This document shows positions 34,697 through 44,575 of a stretch of 52,080 bases of DNA, one piece after another. The stretch is from assembly GCF_027158485.1 (NCBI RefSeq), contig NZ_JAMKYJ010000015.1. The stretch is one strand, 5' to 3'. Position 1 is the first letter of the stretch; every line of letters begins with the position of its first letter. This stretch comes from Oxalobacter formigenes (GTDB lineage: Bacteria; Pseudomonadota; Gammaproteobacteria; Burkholderiales; Burkholderiaceae_D). The notes beneath the pieces are model-generated. The model did not search any database. It saw only the letters and a program-made list of their open reading frames with translations, and was not told the DNA's origin. The translations under genes were made by a program, and so were the position numbers.

Positions 34697-35356
34697 TCAG
34701 GCATTTTCATTCAGCCAGCGATGCAGTTCTTCGACCGTATCGGCTGAATACATCGGATGCATCAATTGCAGTTCTTTGGGTGAATGTGCACCGTATTGTA
34801 CAGCGATGCCCGAGGCACCGGCATTGTTTGCCATCAGCAAATCATGGGTGGTATCACCGATCATGACCGTGCGTTTCATCGGTTCGCCCAACTGTTCGGT
34901 CAGTTCCAGCAACATGGCCGGATGAGGTTTGGAATGCGTTTCATCAGCCGTGCGGCTGGCATCGAAATATCCCTGCAAGCCCACCTCGTCGATGGCGCGG
35001 TTCAGACCGGCCCGGCTTTTTCCGGTGGCCACTGCCAGAAAATAATCCTGATTCTTCAGGTCGTCGAGCATTTCCCTGACACCGTCGAACAGGGAAAGCG
35101 ATACGCTGTTTTTCAGGAAATGGGTACGATAGCGCTCGATGAGTTTCGGATAGTATTCCGGGCTGACGTCCGGCAGGACGGTTTCCAGCGCTTCTCGAAG
35201 GCCGAGGCCGATCACATGCGCCGCTTTCTTTTTGTCTGGTGTGGGCAAGCCCAGATCGGCTGCCGAATCCTGAAGGCTCTTGACGATGGCGGACGTACTG
35301 TCCATCAGGGTGCCGTCCCAATCGAAAACGATCAGGTTAAATTGTTGTTTGGACAT
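34697..35356 (-). CDS. HAD-family phosphatase (Gph-like)
   Basis: A 219-aa HAD subfamily IA hydrolase. Motif I is VFDWDGTLMDST at residues 9-20 (nucleophile and general acid aspartates), motif II LAVATGKS near 110, and motif III/IV around KPHPAML and MIGDTTHDLLMA. It resembles phosphoglycolate phosphatase-type enzymes, but the substrate is not certain. It lies between rluC and sppA, 63 and 32 bases from its neighbours, so co-transcription is likely. Confidence 0.85.
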   Translation of the reverse strand: MSKQQFNLIVFDWDGTLMDSTSAIVKSLQDSAADLGLPTPDKKKAAHVIGLGLREALETVLPDVSPEYYPKLIERYRTHFLKNSVSLSLFDGVREMLDDLKNQDYFLAVATGKSRAGLNRAIDEVGLQGYFDASRTADETHSKPHPAMLLELTEQLGEPMKRTVMIGDTTHDLLMANNAGASGIAVQYGAHSPKELQLMHPMYSADTVEELHRWLNENA

Positions 35357-35419
35357 ATCGAATGAATCCTTATCCGGCCATTTGCCGGTTTGACAAAAGC
35401 GGATTTTACCGTAAATACC

Positions 35420-36439
35420 TCACACGTCCTTGTCATTTTCGGCGTCAAGGCCTTTCAGGTAGCCGGAACATTCGTCCGGCAACGGGGCTGAAACCGTAAG
35501 GGGCTTGCCGGTTTCCGGATGTATGAAGGTAATTTTGTATGCATGCAGGAACATGCGTTTCAAGGCGTCTTCACCTTTTTTGCCCTTCTGGATTTCCCGG
35601 TTCAGTTCAAAGTCACCGTATTTGTCGTCACCGGCAATGACATGCCCGGATGAAGCCAGATGCACACGGATCTGGTGAGTTCGCCCTGTTTTCAGTTCGG
35701 CTTCCAAAAGCGTGAATTCGGGAAAGCGCTTCAATACGTTGAAAATGGTATGCGAAGCCAGGCCGCCGGCATCGACCCTGACCCGTCGTTCGCCGTCGGC
35801 CGTATGATATTTCAGCAAAGGCAGCTTGACGTGCTGGCGCTGGTTTTTCCAGTCTCCCTTGACCAGCGCCTGATAACGCTTGTCTATCGACCCTTCCCGG
35901 ATCTGCTCATGCAATTTGACCAGAGCGCTCCGCTTTTTCGCCAGAACGAGAATGCCGGAGGTTTCCTTGTCCAGCCGGTGAACGAGTTCCAGAAACCTGG
36001 CATTGGGCCGTGCGGCGCGCAGCTGTTCGATAACACCATAGGAAACACCGGAACCGCCGTGGACAGCTACGCCTGCGGGTTTGTTGATGACCAGAATGCT
36101 GTCGTCTTCATACAGGATGTCGAAACTGGCGCCGGGAACGTGTTTTTCTTCCCGCTCGGCCACCTTGATGGGGGGAATACGAATCGTATCGCCTTCCTGC
36201 AGGCGGTAAGTCTGGTCGATCCGCTTTTTGTTTACGCGAACCTCACCGGAACGCAAAATCCGGTAAATATGGCTTTTCGGGACGCCTTTACAGGTACGAA
36301 ACAGGAAGTTATCGATCCGTTGTCCGTCATCGTTTTCCGTTACGGTGACCTGCCGAACCTGCTGAAATGATGAAATATCCGCAGTATCGACCTGTTTTTT
36401 AACACTTTTACTGATATTTCCTCTACGTATTTGAGCCAT
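35420..36439 (-). CDS. rluC: 23S rRNA pseudouridine synthase RluC
   Basis: A 339-aa pseudouridine synthase of the RluA family. An N-terminal S4 RNA-binding domain (GQRIDNFLFR, then GEVRVNKKR) is followed by the catalytic domain with ELVHRLDKETSGILVLAK; the aspartate in HRLD is the nucleophile. LKTGRTHQIRVHL is the usual second motif. RluC modifies three uridines of 23S rRNA. The start codon at 36439 has no visible Shine-Dalgarno, so the start is less certain. It is divergent from rne, as in many Betaproteobacteria. Confidence 0.9.
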   Translation of the reverse strand: MAQIRRGNISKSVKKQVDTADISSFQQVRQVTVTENDDGQRIDNFLFRTCKGVPKSHIYRILRSGEVRVNKKRIDQTYRLQEGDTIRIPPIKVAEREEKHVPGASFDILYEDDSILVINKPAGVAVHGGSGVSYGVIEQLRAARPNARFLELVHRLDKETSGILVLAKKRSALVKLHEQIREGSIDKRYQALVKGDWKNQRQHVKLPLLKYHTADGERRVRVDAGGLASHTIFNVLKRFPEFTLLEAELKTGRTHQIRVHLASSGHVIAGDDKYGDFELNREIQKGKKGEDALKRMFLHAYKITFIHPETGKPLTVSAPLPDECSGYLKGLDAENDKDV

Positions 36440-36989
36440 TTGATATATAATCTGCCATCAGCCAATTTAATATATGGCTGTCTGTGTACAATAATAATAA
36501 GCATTCTACACAGTTGGGGCTTCCATTGGCCCCCGTCATTGATAAATTTAATGGAAAAGATGTGTACGCACCATTCCCGTGCAAACCTGGGTTGCGCCAT
36601 AGCGTCAACCGGGAAGGACACGAAAATGTGGATTTTGCGTCAGGATACAAAGAATTTGATGACAGGCAGAAACAGTTTGCTGCCCGTCGATGATGTGTTT
36701 GATAACTGAAGATTTTTAAGTTCGGCTTTGATTTGCTCTTTTCAGGATAAATACTTTTCTTGATGAATGACATGCATATTGCAGGCGTAATCGCTGACCT
36801 CGAAACCAATCAGACCCATCCCTGCCCAAGGGACGGCATGGACGGCTTGCGCCGTTTTGCCCTGTTTCTGGCATCTCTTTTCAATCCCGACCCTTATTCC
36901 CCGCGTACACCCCGGCAAAATTGATGAAGCGCTTTAAAAGGCGTTTCAATTAAAGGACCGTTGGCTGCAAAGCCACGGGGTGAGCATAT
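36440..36989 (+). promoter_or_regulatory. Long 5' leader region of rne
   Basis: A 550-bp gap between divergent rluC and rne. The left part is AT-rich with TATATAA-like promoter sequence. Close to the rne start lies a small hairpin TGGCT-GCAA-AGCCA (36962-36975), just before the GGGGTGAG ribosome-binding site. In E. coli the long rne leader folds into hairpins through which RNase E controls its own mRNA; a similar role here is inferred. Open frames of up to 128 codons in this gap have no protein-like features. Confidence 0.45.
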
Positions 36990-39923
36990 ATGAAACGTAT
37001 GTTGTTTAACGCGACGCAGCAGGAAGAATTGCGCGTTGCAATCGTCGATGGACAAAAACTCATCGACATCGATATTGAATCCAATTCACGGGAACTGCAC
37101 AAGTCCAATATATACAAGGCAGTCATCACCCGTATCGAACCATCCCTTGAAGCCTGTTTCGTAAACTATGGTGAAGACCGTCACGGTTTCCTGCCGTTCA
37201 AGGAAGTCGCCCGATCCCTCTTCAAGGACGGTGTCGATGTCAGAAGCGCCGCCATCAAGGACGCGATGACCGAAGGCCAGGAAATCATGGTTCAGGTCGA
37301 AAAGGAAGAACGCGGCAACAAGGGCGCAGCCCTGACCACTTTCATTTCACTGGCTGGCCGTTATCTGGTTCTGATGCCGAACAATCCGCGCGGAGGCGGT
37401 GTTTCCCGCCGCGTCGAAGGTGAAGAACGTCAGGAACTGCGTGAAGCGATGGACAAGCTGGAAGTACCGGCTGGCATGTCGATTATCGCCCGTACCGCAG
37501 GTATTGGACGGAGCACGGAGGAATTGCAGTGGGATCTGAATTACCTGCTTCAACTCTGGAACGCCATCGAAGGCGCAGGCAGCTCCGCTCCTGGCGCATT
37601 CCTGATTTATCATGAATCGTCCCTCGTTATCCGCGCCATTCGCGATTACTTCCAGCCGGATATCGGCGAAATCCTGATCGATACCGACGAAATCTACGAA
37701 CAGGCCCGCCAGTTCATGAGCCATGTCATGCCCGACATGGTCAACCGTGTCAAACGTTATCGCGACGACGTGCCCCTGTTTTCCCGTTTCCAGATCGAAC
37801 ACCAGATCGAAACGGCTTATTCACGTGTCGTTTCCCTGCCGTCCGGGGGTTCCATCGTCATCGACCATACCGAAGCGCTGGTTGCCGTCGACGTCAACTC
37901 CGCCCGCTCCACCCGTGGAACCGATATTGAAACCACGGCATTCAACACCAACTGCGAAGCGGCAGAAGAAGTCGCCCGCCAGTTGCGCCTGCGCGATCTT
38001 GGCGGCCTGATCGTCATCGACTTCATCGATATGGAATCGGCGAAAAACCGCCGTGAAATCGAGAATCGCCTGAAAGAAGCGCTGCATTACGACCGTGCCC
38101 GTGTCCAGATGGACAAGATCACCCGTTTCGGCCTGATGGAACTGTCGCGCCAGCGTTTGCGCCCTTCCCTGTCCGAAGGCAGCCACATCACCTGTCCCCG
38201 TTGCAACGGCACCGGCCATATCCGCGATACCGAATCTTCCGCATTGCAGGTTCTCCGCATCATCGAGGAAGAATCGATGAAGGAAAGCTCGGCCGTCATT
38301 CATGTCCAGATTCCGGTCGACGTCGCCGCATTCCTTCTGAACGAAAAACGTGGCGAAATCATGAAGGTCGAAAACCGTCACAAGGTCGAAATCGTCCTGA
38401 TTCCGAACACCCATCTGGAAACACCGCACTACAAGCTTGAACGCATCAAGCACGATGATCCGAGACTGGAAGAACCGCAAGTCAGCTACAAGCTGGCCGA
38501 ACAGTCCGACGATGACATGAGTTTTGCCAAACGCCAGAAAGAACCGGTCAAACCGGTTCAGGAAGCGATGGTCAAGAACATACCTGAAGGTATTCCTGCG
38601 GCTCCGGTCGTCGAACGCAAACCGGTCGCACAAGAACAGGGCTTTTTCAGCAAACTCCTGGGCATTTTCGGCATCGGCAAGGAAGAAACACCGGCCGAAC
38701 CGGAAGAAAAACCGGCGAAAAACAATGCCAGGAAAGGCAGGAACAACGACCGCAATCGTAACCGCAACCGTAATCGTGGTGAACGCGATGACAAGGCACG
38801 CACACCGGTCTCTCCGGCAACGCCTGTTGCTGCCGCTCCGGAAGCGGATGAAACCGAAAACGCAAATGCCGGTCAGAAACGGGGCCGTCGTCCGAAAAAT
38901 GCGGACAGAAACGACCGTCAGCGTGAAGACAGAAAACCGGCCAGAAACGAAGAAAATGCCGATTCGGCAGAAGCATCGACAACAGCCGTTGCCAAACCGG
39001 GCGCAAGGGCACTCGTTCCTGTTTCCGAAGCGGTTCAGGTCATTGCAAGTGAAACGGAAGCCGTCACTGAAAACGAAACGGCCGAACGCACGGGCGCAGA
39101 AGAAGAAACCCGCCGCCGTCGCCGTCGTGGAGGACGCAACCGTAACCGTCGTGATCCGAATGCAGAAACGACAGAACAGACGGATGAAACAGTATCGGCT
39201 GAAACCGTAACCGGACCGGCTGCCGCATCTGCCGATACATCCAATATCAAAGAAACGGCTGCTGATGGCGTTGAAGGTGCAGAACAAACCGAAGCAAGCC
39301 CGTCCGGTGACGAAGTTCCTGCACGCCGCGAAGGCCGCCGCTCCCATCCAAGACGCCGCAATTCAAGTCGTGGAGAAGCTGAAGCCGCAACTGAAACAAC
39401 TGAAGCCGAAGTGAAGGAAGTCAGCTCTGAAGAAGCTGTCGTTATCGAAAACGGCTCCGTTGAAGTTCCAGTCGTGTCTGGCGCCGAAACCGACACGGCA
39501 GCTAAACCGGAAACGCCTGCTCCAGTCGTGACAGAGGCCGTTGTTGAACCGGTTGTTACTGAAGTCGAAACGGCACAAACCATACCGGCCGAAGCGGTTT
39601 TTGAAACGCCTGTCGCTGTCGAAACTGTCTCCGAAGGCTCGACTACTGTTCGCTTTGTCGCTGAAAACGTGATCGAAGTCGAAACCGTGTCCGTTCAAAC
39701 GACTGTTGCCGCCCCTTCTGCGGCCGATGCAGCCGCCGAACTGGATCGTATTCTGGCTGAAGCCGGTCTGACGATGGCGTCGACCGATCCTGAAAAACTC
39801 AAAAAAGTTCAGGAAGACTCTCCGGTTGAAGTGGAAGCTGCCAAACCACCGGTACGCAGACGCAGAAAAGCGGTTGTCATCGACGATGGCCCATTGGTTC
39901 AGGTCGATACCCGCAAGGAATAA
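36990..39923 (+). CDS. rne: Ribonuclease E
   Basis: A 977-aa endoribonuclease of the RNase E/G family, central to mRNA decay and rRNA/tRNA processing. Residues 1-~125 hold the RNase H-like start and S1 domain (NIYKAVITRIEPSLEACFV). The catalytic aspartates that bind magnesium are D301 (VAVDVNS) and D344 (VIDFIDM), with the same spacing as E. coli D303/D346. The zinc-link CPRC is at C402/C405. After ~510 the protein is a disordered scaffold tail. It has arginine-rich RNA-binding stretches (NRNRNRNRG, RRRRRRGGRNRNRR) and a long A/E/T/V-rich low-complexity segment. It ends with a conserved-looking basic patch, RRRRKAVV. The start at 36990 follows GGGGTGAG. Confidence 0.95.
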   Translation: MKRMLFNATQQEELRVAIVDGQKLIDIDIESNSRELHKSNIYKAVITRIEPSLEACFVNYGEDRHGFLPFKEVARSLFKDGVDVRSAAIKDAMTEGQEIMVQVEKEERGNKGAALTTFISLAGRYLVLMPNNPRGGGVSRRVEGEERQELREAMDKLEVPAGMSIIARTAGIGRSTEELQWDLNYLLQLWNAIEGAGSSAPGAFLIYHESSLVIRAIRDYFQPDIGEILIDTDEIYEQARQFMSHVMPDMVNRVKRYRDDVPLFSRFQIEHQIETAYSRVVSLPSGGSIVIDHTEALVAVDVNSARSTRGTDIETTAFNTNCEAAEEVARQLRLRDLGGLIVIDFIDMESAKNRREIENRLKEALHYDRARVQMDKITRFGLMELSRQRLRPSLSEGSHITCPRCNGTGHIRDTESSALQVLRIIEEESMKESSAVIHVQIPVDVAAFLLNEKRGEIMKVENRHKVEIVLIPNTHLETPHYKLERIKHDDPRLEEPQVSYKLAEQSDDDMSFAKRQKEPVKPVQEAMVKNIPEGIPAAPVVERKPVAQEQGFFSKLLGIFGIGKEETPAEPEEKPAKNNARKGRNNDRNRNRNRNRGERDDKARTPVSPATPVAAAPEADETENANAGQKRGRRPKNADRNDRQREDRKPARNEENADSAEASTTAVAKPGARALVPVSEAVQVIASETEAVTENETAERTGAEEETRRRRRRGGRNRNRRDPNAETTEQTDETVSAETVTGPAAASADTSNIKETAADGVEGAEQTEASPSGDEVPARREGRRSHPRRRNSSRGEAEAATETTEAEVKEVSSEEAVVIENGSVEVPVVSGAETDTAAKPETPAPVVTEAVVEPVVTEVETAQTIPAEAVFETPVAVETVSEGSTTVRFVAENVIEVETVSVQTTVAAPSAADAAAELDRILAEAGLTMASTDPEKLKKVQEDSPVEVEAAKPPVRRRRKAVVIDDGPLVQVDTRKE

Positions 39924-39945
39924 AACTCCGTTATTGTTCCTCTGC

Positions 39946-39981
39946 AAAAAAAAACCGCGTCATCTGATGCGGTTTTTTTTG
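39946..39981 (+). terminator. Intrinsic terminator of rne
   Basis: An A-run followed by CCGC, a loop, GCGG and T8, 22 bases after the rne stop codon. Confidence 0.9.
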
Positions 39982-40710
39982 AGCCCTTTCATCTGAATGC
40001 GCTTGCGTTCAGAACACCGGGCAGAAAATCACTATCCTCATGTGAAGCCGTTCAGGTTGCCATAATGGTGAGCACAGCCATGATGATCGACATGCCGATG
40101 ATCCGTTTCACCGGCAAGCGCCGTAAAAAGGTGAACCCATTATCAAACCCGCCATATCCGGCAACCTGTAACCAGTCCGGCAAAACAGACGATGCTTTCC
40201 CACTGAGCCCACGGTAAAGACCGATTGCATCAATCCCGTATTTCCTCCTGTTTGCAGGTGTAATGAAAGAAAAACGCAAGTAACGCCTGAAATATGGACA
40301 TACCTGTCAACCTGTTGCGTACCTTATGCGTTATCAGTAAACATAAAGCGCTGTTTGACCGGGCTTGCCCGGAAACAGTGGCCGGAAAAACCCGTGTGCT
40401 TATCCCGCAGATTCCAGAGAAAACCGCAATTGACGGTATTTACCCGGACTTTCTCAAGCCTGCGTCAGGGATATGCCATTTCCGGAAAACTGATTATTGG
40501 CAAGTTTGTCTCTCTGCGGCATGTATCCGAAGAGACAACAGGATTTAACAGGGCATCGGTGGAAAACGGGCAACCCACCCCAAGATGTGCGAATTTTATC
40601 CATTCCCTGTACAATTTTCCGTTTTTCCCATTCATTTCAACGACTTGTTTAACCCGGGCCATATTCGTACCGGTAGGATAAGGAATTTTTTAGTCATATT
40701 TATACGTAGC
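39982..40710. other. 730-bp gene-poor stretch between rne and pgaB
   Basis: No gene is supported here, although pgaA would normally stand before pgaB. A 75-codon minus-strand frame (40052-40279) ends in a hydrophobic IIGMSIIMAVLTIMAT. An 84-codon plus-strand frame (40294-40548) begins MDIPVNLLRTLCVI, faintly like the start of a LysR protein. Both look decayed. The pga promoter is probably near the right end. Confidence 0.4.
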
Positions 40711-42720
40711 ATGGTCATTTCCGCAATTATTTCCAGAATAGTGTCAGCCCCACGAAAATGTGTTTTGTGTCTCGCTGTTTTTGCCTTTTCCCTTGTCGCC
40801 GCCGTTGCGCAGGCCGCTCCGCTCACTCCCTCATTCATCACCTTGTGTTACCACAATGTGGTTCCCGTTCTGGATGGCAGCATTCCTGACGACACTGCCC
40901 CTGTCACACAGGCGGAACTGAAGGAACATTTCGACTGGCTGAAAAAAAACGGCTATACCGTCGTCAGCGTCAGTGACATTCTGAAAGCCCGGGAAAACAA
41001 TCGGGAACTGCCGCCCAAATCCGTCCTGCTTTCGTTTGATGACGGATACCGCAGTTTCTACGAAACGGTTTATCCCATGCTGAAATCCTACGGCTATACC
41101 GCCCTGCTGGCGCTGGAAACAGGCTGGCTGGAAACCCCGGACAATAAAATGGTCAACTACGGAGGAACCAGACAGCTTCCCCGTTCCTTTTTTCTCAGCT
41201 GGGAGCAGATCAGGGAAATGGCCGATTCCGGCCTTGTCGAGCTGGCTTCCCATTCGCACAATCTGCACGAAGGACATCAGGGCAATCCGCAGGGAATGCA
41301 GCTTCCTTCTGGCGCATACAGATGGTACGACCCGAAAACCGGCTCCTATGAATCGGTCGATGCTTTCAAAAAAAGGGTTCGCAACGACTGGAAGCGTTCT
41401 GCCGACATCATCTATGAGAAAACAGGCCGTCGGCCGCAGGTCGCTGTATGGCCCTATGGCCGTTACAATCAGGTCGGCGTCGCCGCCGCCCTGGAAGCAG
41501 GGTATGAGCTGACGGCTTCACTGGCTTTCTATGCCGACTGGCCGACCATTCCACGACTCATGATGCATGAAGAAATCGACCTGCCGAACATGATGCGAAA
41601 AATGGAAGCCGGCGTCATGGCGGGAAGCACGCTTTATTCACGCCGCAACGCGATGGCACAACTTCCCGTATCCGATCTGCCGGTACAGCGCGTCATGCAT
41701 GTCGATCTGGACATGATCTACGACGACAATCCCGCCCAGCGTGAAAAAAACACGTCCCTGCTCTTCGATCGCGTCAGGGCGTCGGGTGCAAATGTGATCT
41801 ACCTTCAGGCTTTTGCCGACCCGGACGGAAACGGGACGGCAGACGCCATGTATTTTCCGAACCGCCACCTTCCCATGCGTGCCGACTTTTTCAGCTACAT
41901 CGCCTGGCAGCTGGCAACACGATACAAATGCGAGGTTTACGCATGGATGCCTGTATTGGGTTTCGATCTGCCGAACCGTCCGGTCATTACCGCCGTTTCT
42001 CCCGACAAGAAAGTTTTTTACACCCGCCTGACCCCCTTCGATGCAGAAAACCGGCGCATCATCAACGAAATTTATGAAGACCTCGCCAGTCATGCGCCTT
42101 TTATGGGAATCATTTTCCATGACGATGCCATCATCGGCGATTATGAGGATGTCAGCCCAGCCGGAAAAGCCTGGCTTACCAGTATGGGATTGCCTGACGA
42201 TCCGGAACTGATCCGGAAAAACCCGAAAATGATGCAAAAATTCACCCGTGCGAAAAGCCGCGCACTGATCGACTTCACGAAAGAACTTCAGGCAACCGTC
42301 GAAAAATGGCATCCTCCCGTCTACACGGCCCGGAATATATACGCTCCGGCCATTCTCTCGCCGTACGCGGAAGAATGGATGGCCCAGAATTTCGATGACT
42401 TCCTGACCACGTACGACTATACCGCAATCGAAGCGATGCCTTACATGGAAGGCGCCGCCGACCATGCCGGACAATGGATGGAAACACTCATCGCAAAAGT
42501 CTCCGCACACCCTCTGGGATTGCGCAAGACGGTATTTGAATTGCAGGCAAAGGACTGGCGGCCGGATCACTTGAGGCCCATGCCAAACGACATCATGGCA
42601 AAACAGATGCAACAGCTCTTACAACACGGCGCGCTCAATTTCGGTTACTACCCTGACGATCCTATCATGGGTCATCCGGATATCGGCATGATTTCCCACT
42701 GGTTTTCCATCCGGAACTGA
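40711..42720 (+). CDS. pgaB: Poly-beta-1,6-N-acetyl-D-glucosamine N-deacetylase PgaB
   Basis: A 669-aa exported protein. A signal peptide (APRKCVLCLAVFAFSLVAA, cleavage after AQA) precedes a polysaccharide deacetylase domain with LCYHNVVP (catalytic base region), LLSFDDGYRSF (metal-binding D110/D111) and LASHSHNLHEG. The C-terminal half is the GHL13-type domain (MHVDLDMIYDDNP, YLQAFADPDGNG, WMPVLGFDL) that binds the glucan in PgaB. It partially deacetylates PNAG during export. The start is uncertain: ATG 40711 lacks a good ribosome-binding site, but earlier in-frame codons do not look like protein. The signal peptide has no lipobox that I can see, whereas E. coli PgaB is a lipoprotein. pgaC follows after 11 bases. 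Confidence 0.9.
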   Translation: MVISAIISRIVSAPRKCVLCLAVFAFSLVAAVAQAAPLTPSFITLCYHNVVPVLDGSIPDDTAPVTQAELKEHFDWLKKNGYTVVSVSDILKARENNRELPPKSVLLSFDDGYRSFYETVYPMLKSYGYTALLALETGWLETPDNKMVNYGGTRQLPRSFFLSWEQIREMADSGLVELASHSHNLHEGHQGNPQGMQLPSGAYRWYDPKTGSYESVDAFKKRVRNDWKRSADIIYEKTGRRPQVAVWPYGRYNQVGVAAALEAGYELTASLAFYADWPTIPRLMMHEEIDLPNMMRKMEAGVMAGSTLYSRRNAMAQLPVSDLPVQRVMHVDLDMIYDDNPAQREKNTSLLFDRVRASGANVIYLQAFADPDGNGTADAMYFPNRHLPMRADFFSYIAWQLATRYKCEVYAWMPVLGFDLPNRPVITAVSPDKKVFYTRLTPFDAENRRIINEIYEDLASHAPFMGIIFHDDAIIGDYEDVSPAGKAWLTSMGLPDDPELIRKNPKMMQKFTRAKSRALIDFTKELQATVEKWHPPVYTARNIYAPAILSPYAEEWMAQNFDDFLTTYDYTAIEAMPYMEGAADHAGQWMETLIAKVSAHPLGLRKTVFELQAKDWRPDHLRPMPNDIMAKQMQQLLQHGALNFGYYPDDPIMGHPDIGMISHWFSIRN

Positions 42721-42731
42721 ACAGGAGAGAT

Positions 42732-44036
42732 ATGCTTGACCGCCTGACTGTACTGCTGTTCGATTTCGCCTTCTTCTATCCGCTTTTGATGTCATACCTC
42801 TGGATGACGGGAGCGCTGCTCTATTACTCCCGCTACGAAAGAGGCAAAAGCTATGCGAATCCGCCCCAACTGCCGGAATACCCGCTGGTTTCAGTACTGG
42901 TACCGTGTTATAACGAATCCTCGAATGCCATCGAGACATTCACTGCACTGGCTGAGCTGCATTATCCCAACTACGAGATTCTTGCCATCAATGACGGCAG
43001 CTCCGACGATACGGGATATCAGCTGGAAACACTGGCGAAAACCATTCCCCGCATGCGGGTTGTCCAGCTGGCGACCAATCAGGGCAAGGCCGTTGCGCTG
43101 AAAGCGGGAGCGATGGCCGCCAGAGGGGAATTTCTGGTCTGTATCGACGGCGACGCCATACTGGATCACTACGCGGTGACCTGGATCATGTCCCACTTTC
43201 TCCGTGACCCTCGCGTCGGCGCGGTGACCGGCAATCCCTGCATCCGTACTCGCAGCACGCTGTTGGGCAGAATCCAGGTTGGCGAATTTTCAGCCATCGT
43301 CGGGCTCTTGAAACGTGCCCAGCAGATTTACGGCCGCCTCTTTACCATATCCGGAGTGATCGGCGCCTTCCGCCGGCGTGCGCTGCACAGTGTCGGATAC
43401 TGGAATGAACTGACCATTACAGAGGATATCGACATCAGCTGGCGGCTCCAGCTCAACAACTGGGATATCCATTTCGAGCCCCATGCCCTTTGCTGGATAC
43501 TGATGCCCGAGACACTGGCAGGCCTCTTCAAACAGCGGCTGCGCTGGGCTCTGGGTGGCGCAGAGGCATTCAAAAACTATTGCCACTACCTGTTCAGCTG
43601 GAAAGTACGCCGTTTCTGGCCTATCTTTATCGAATATATCGCCAGCATCGTCTGGAGTTATACCATTCTGCTACTGATGGGAATCGGGCTTTTCAGACTG
43701 GTCACCCCTTTTCCGGAACCGTTTTTCTCATTCCCCTATACCGGGCTGGTTCTGGGCGTCACCTGCCTCTTGCAGTTTGCGGTCTGCTTTTTCATGGCCC
43801 GGAAATACGACAGCAATCTGGGCGGCATTTATCTGGAAATCATCTGGTATCCGCTTTTCTACTGGTTGCTGAACTGGATCGTCTCCATCATTGCCTTTCC
43901 GAAAGCCATGTTTTTTTCCAGTGGAAAGAAACGGGGCCGCTGGCATACGACAGACAGGGGAATCGGAGGCGAACCGGACAACAACACGACACTTTTGCAA
44001 AACGATAAATCAAACGACATCAGGAAAACGAAATGA
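42732..44036 (+). CDS. pgaC: Poly-beta-1,6-N-acetyl-D-glucosamine synthase PgaC
   Basis: A 434-aa inner-membrane glycosyltransferase of family GT2. One or two N-terminal helices precede the GT-A domain with VSVLVPCYNESSN, AINDGSSDDT, CIDGDAIL (metal-binding DxD), TEDIDISWRL (catalytic TED) and QRLRWALGG (acceptor-binding QxxRW). C-terminal helices follow from WPIFIEYIA. It polymerises UDP-GlcNAc into PNAG, a biofilm matrix polymer. AGGAG lies 7 bases before the ATG. It overlaps pgaD by four bases (ATGA). Confidence 0.92.
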   Translation: MLDRLTVLLFDFAFFYPLLMSYLWMTGALLYYSRYERGKSYANPPQLPEYPLVSVLVPCYNESSNAIETFTALAELHYPNYEILAINDGSSDDTGYQLETLAKTIPRMRVVQLATNQGKAVALKAGAMAARGEFLVCIDGDAILDHYAVTWIMSHFLRDPRVGAVTGNPCIRTRSTLLGRIQVGEFSAIVGLLKRAQQIYGRLFTISGVIGAFRRRALHSVGYWNELTITEDIDISWRLQLNNWDIHFEPHALCWILMPETLAGLFKQRLRWALGGAEAFKNYCHYLFSWKVRRFWPIFIEYIASIVWSYTILLLMGIGLFRLVTPFPEPFFSFPYTGLVLGVTCLLQFAVCFFMARKYDSNLGGIYLEIIWYPLFYWLLNWIVSIIAFPKAMFFSSGKKRGRWHTTDRGIGGEPDNNTTLLQNDKSNDIRKTK

Positions 44037-44575
44037 TAATTGACCCAAGCAATCTGATCATATGTTACAAGCACAAACAATCGACCCGGCAGAGGGCACT
44101 GGGGATAGTCCTGCCCGTTCTGTTCTGGGGCATACTGCTTTATGTCCTGTCCACATTGTTTGCCCTTGGCAGCTCGATAATCGATTACTCGCACTTCGGG
44201 AACTGGATGGGTTACGAGGATATCCTGGCGATAAAAAAGATCATTTCAAGATACTTTCCCGTCATTGGCGGATTTGTCTGCGCCTTTTTGCTGTGGGTCG
44301 TCTACGATACGCTTCGATTTGCGACACACCGTGACAGATGCATTCCCCGTCCGCAACCGGTCAGTCTGGAAGAAACGGCCGGATTCTGCCATCTTGAAAC
44401 GGGGAACGTACGGAACATGCAGCAGGCGAAAATCCTGACCTGCATGTTCGACGATAACGGAAACATTGTCGGAATCAGGCATGACGCCATGATATCGCCC
44501 GTCAAAAAACAGCGGCCTGTTGACGTTCGCACCATCCACAACGATACGGCACAAGGTGAGAAAATCGCCGCCTGA
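44033..44575 (+). CDS. pgaD: PNAG biosynthesis protein PgaD
   Basis: A 180-aa protein with two predicted membrane helices (VLPVLFWGILLYVLSTLFAL and YFPVIGGFVCAFLLWVVYD) and a cytoplasmic C-terminal tail. It matches PgaD in order, topology and size range, although it is longer than E. coli PgaD (137 aa) by a ~60-residue tail. PgaD stabilises PgaC, and in E. coli the pair binds cyclic di-GMP. The ATGA overlap with pgaC shows translational coupling. A terminator-like hairpin lies about 130 bases downstream. Confidence 0.8.
   Translation: MIIDPSNLIICYKHKQSTRQRALGIVLPVLFWGILLYVLSTLFALGSSIIDYSHFGNWMGYEDILAIKKIISRYFPVIGGFVCAFLLWVVYDTLRFATHRDRCIPRPQPVSLEETAGFCHLETGNVRNMQQAKILTCMFDDNGNIVGIRHDAMISPVKKQRPVDVRTIHNDTAQGEKIAA

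Noticed and set aside
37821..39347. 508-codon minus-strand ORF within rne
   Set aside because: Antisense shadow of the low-complexity RNase E gene; its Phe/Cys/Arg-rich peptide is not protein-like.
40294..40548. LysR-like start MDIPVNLLRTLCVI before pgaB
   Set aside because: The similarity stops after about 14 residues and no helix-turn-helix follows; it is at best a relic.
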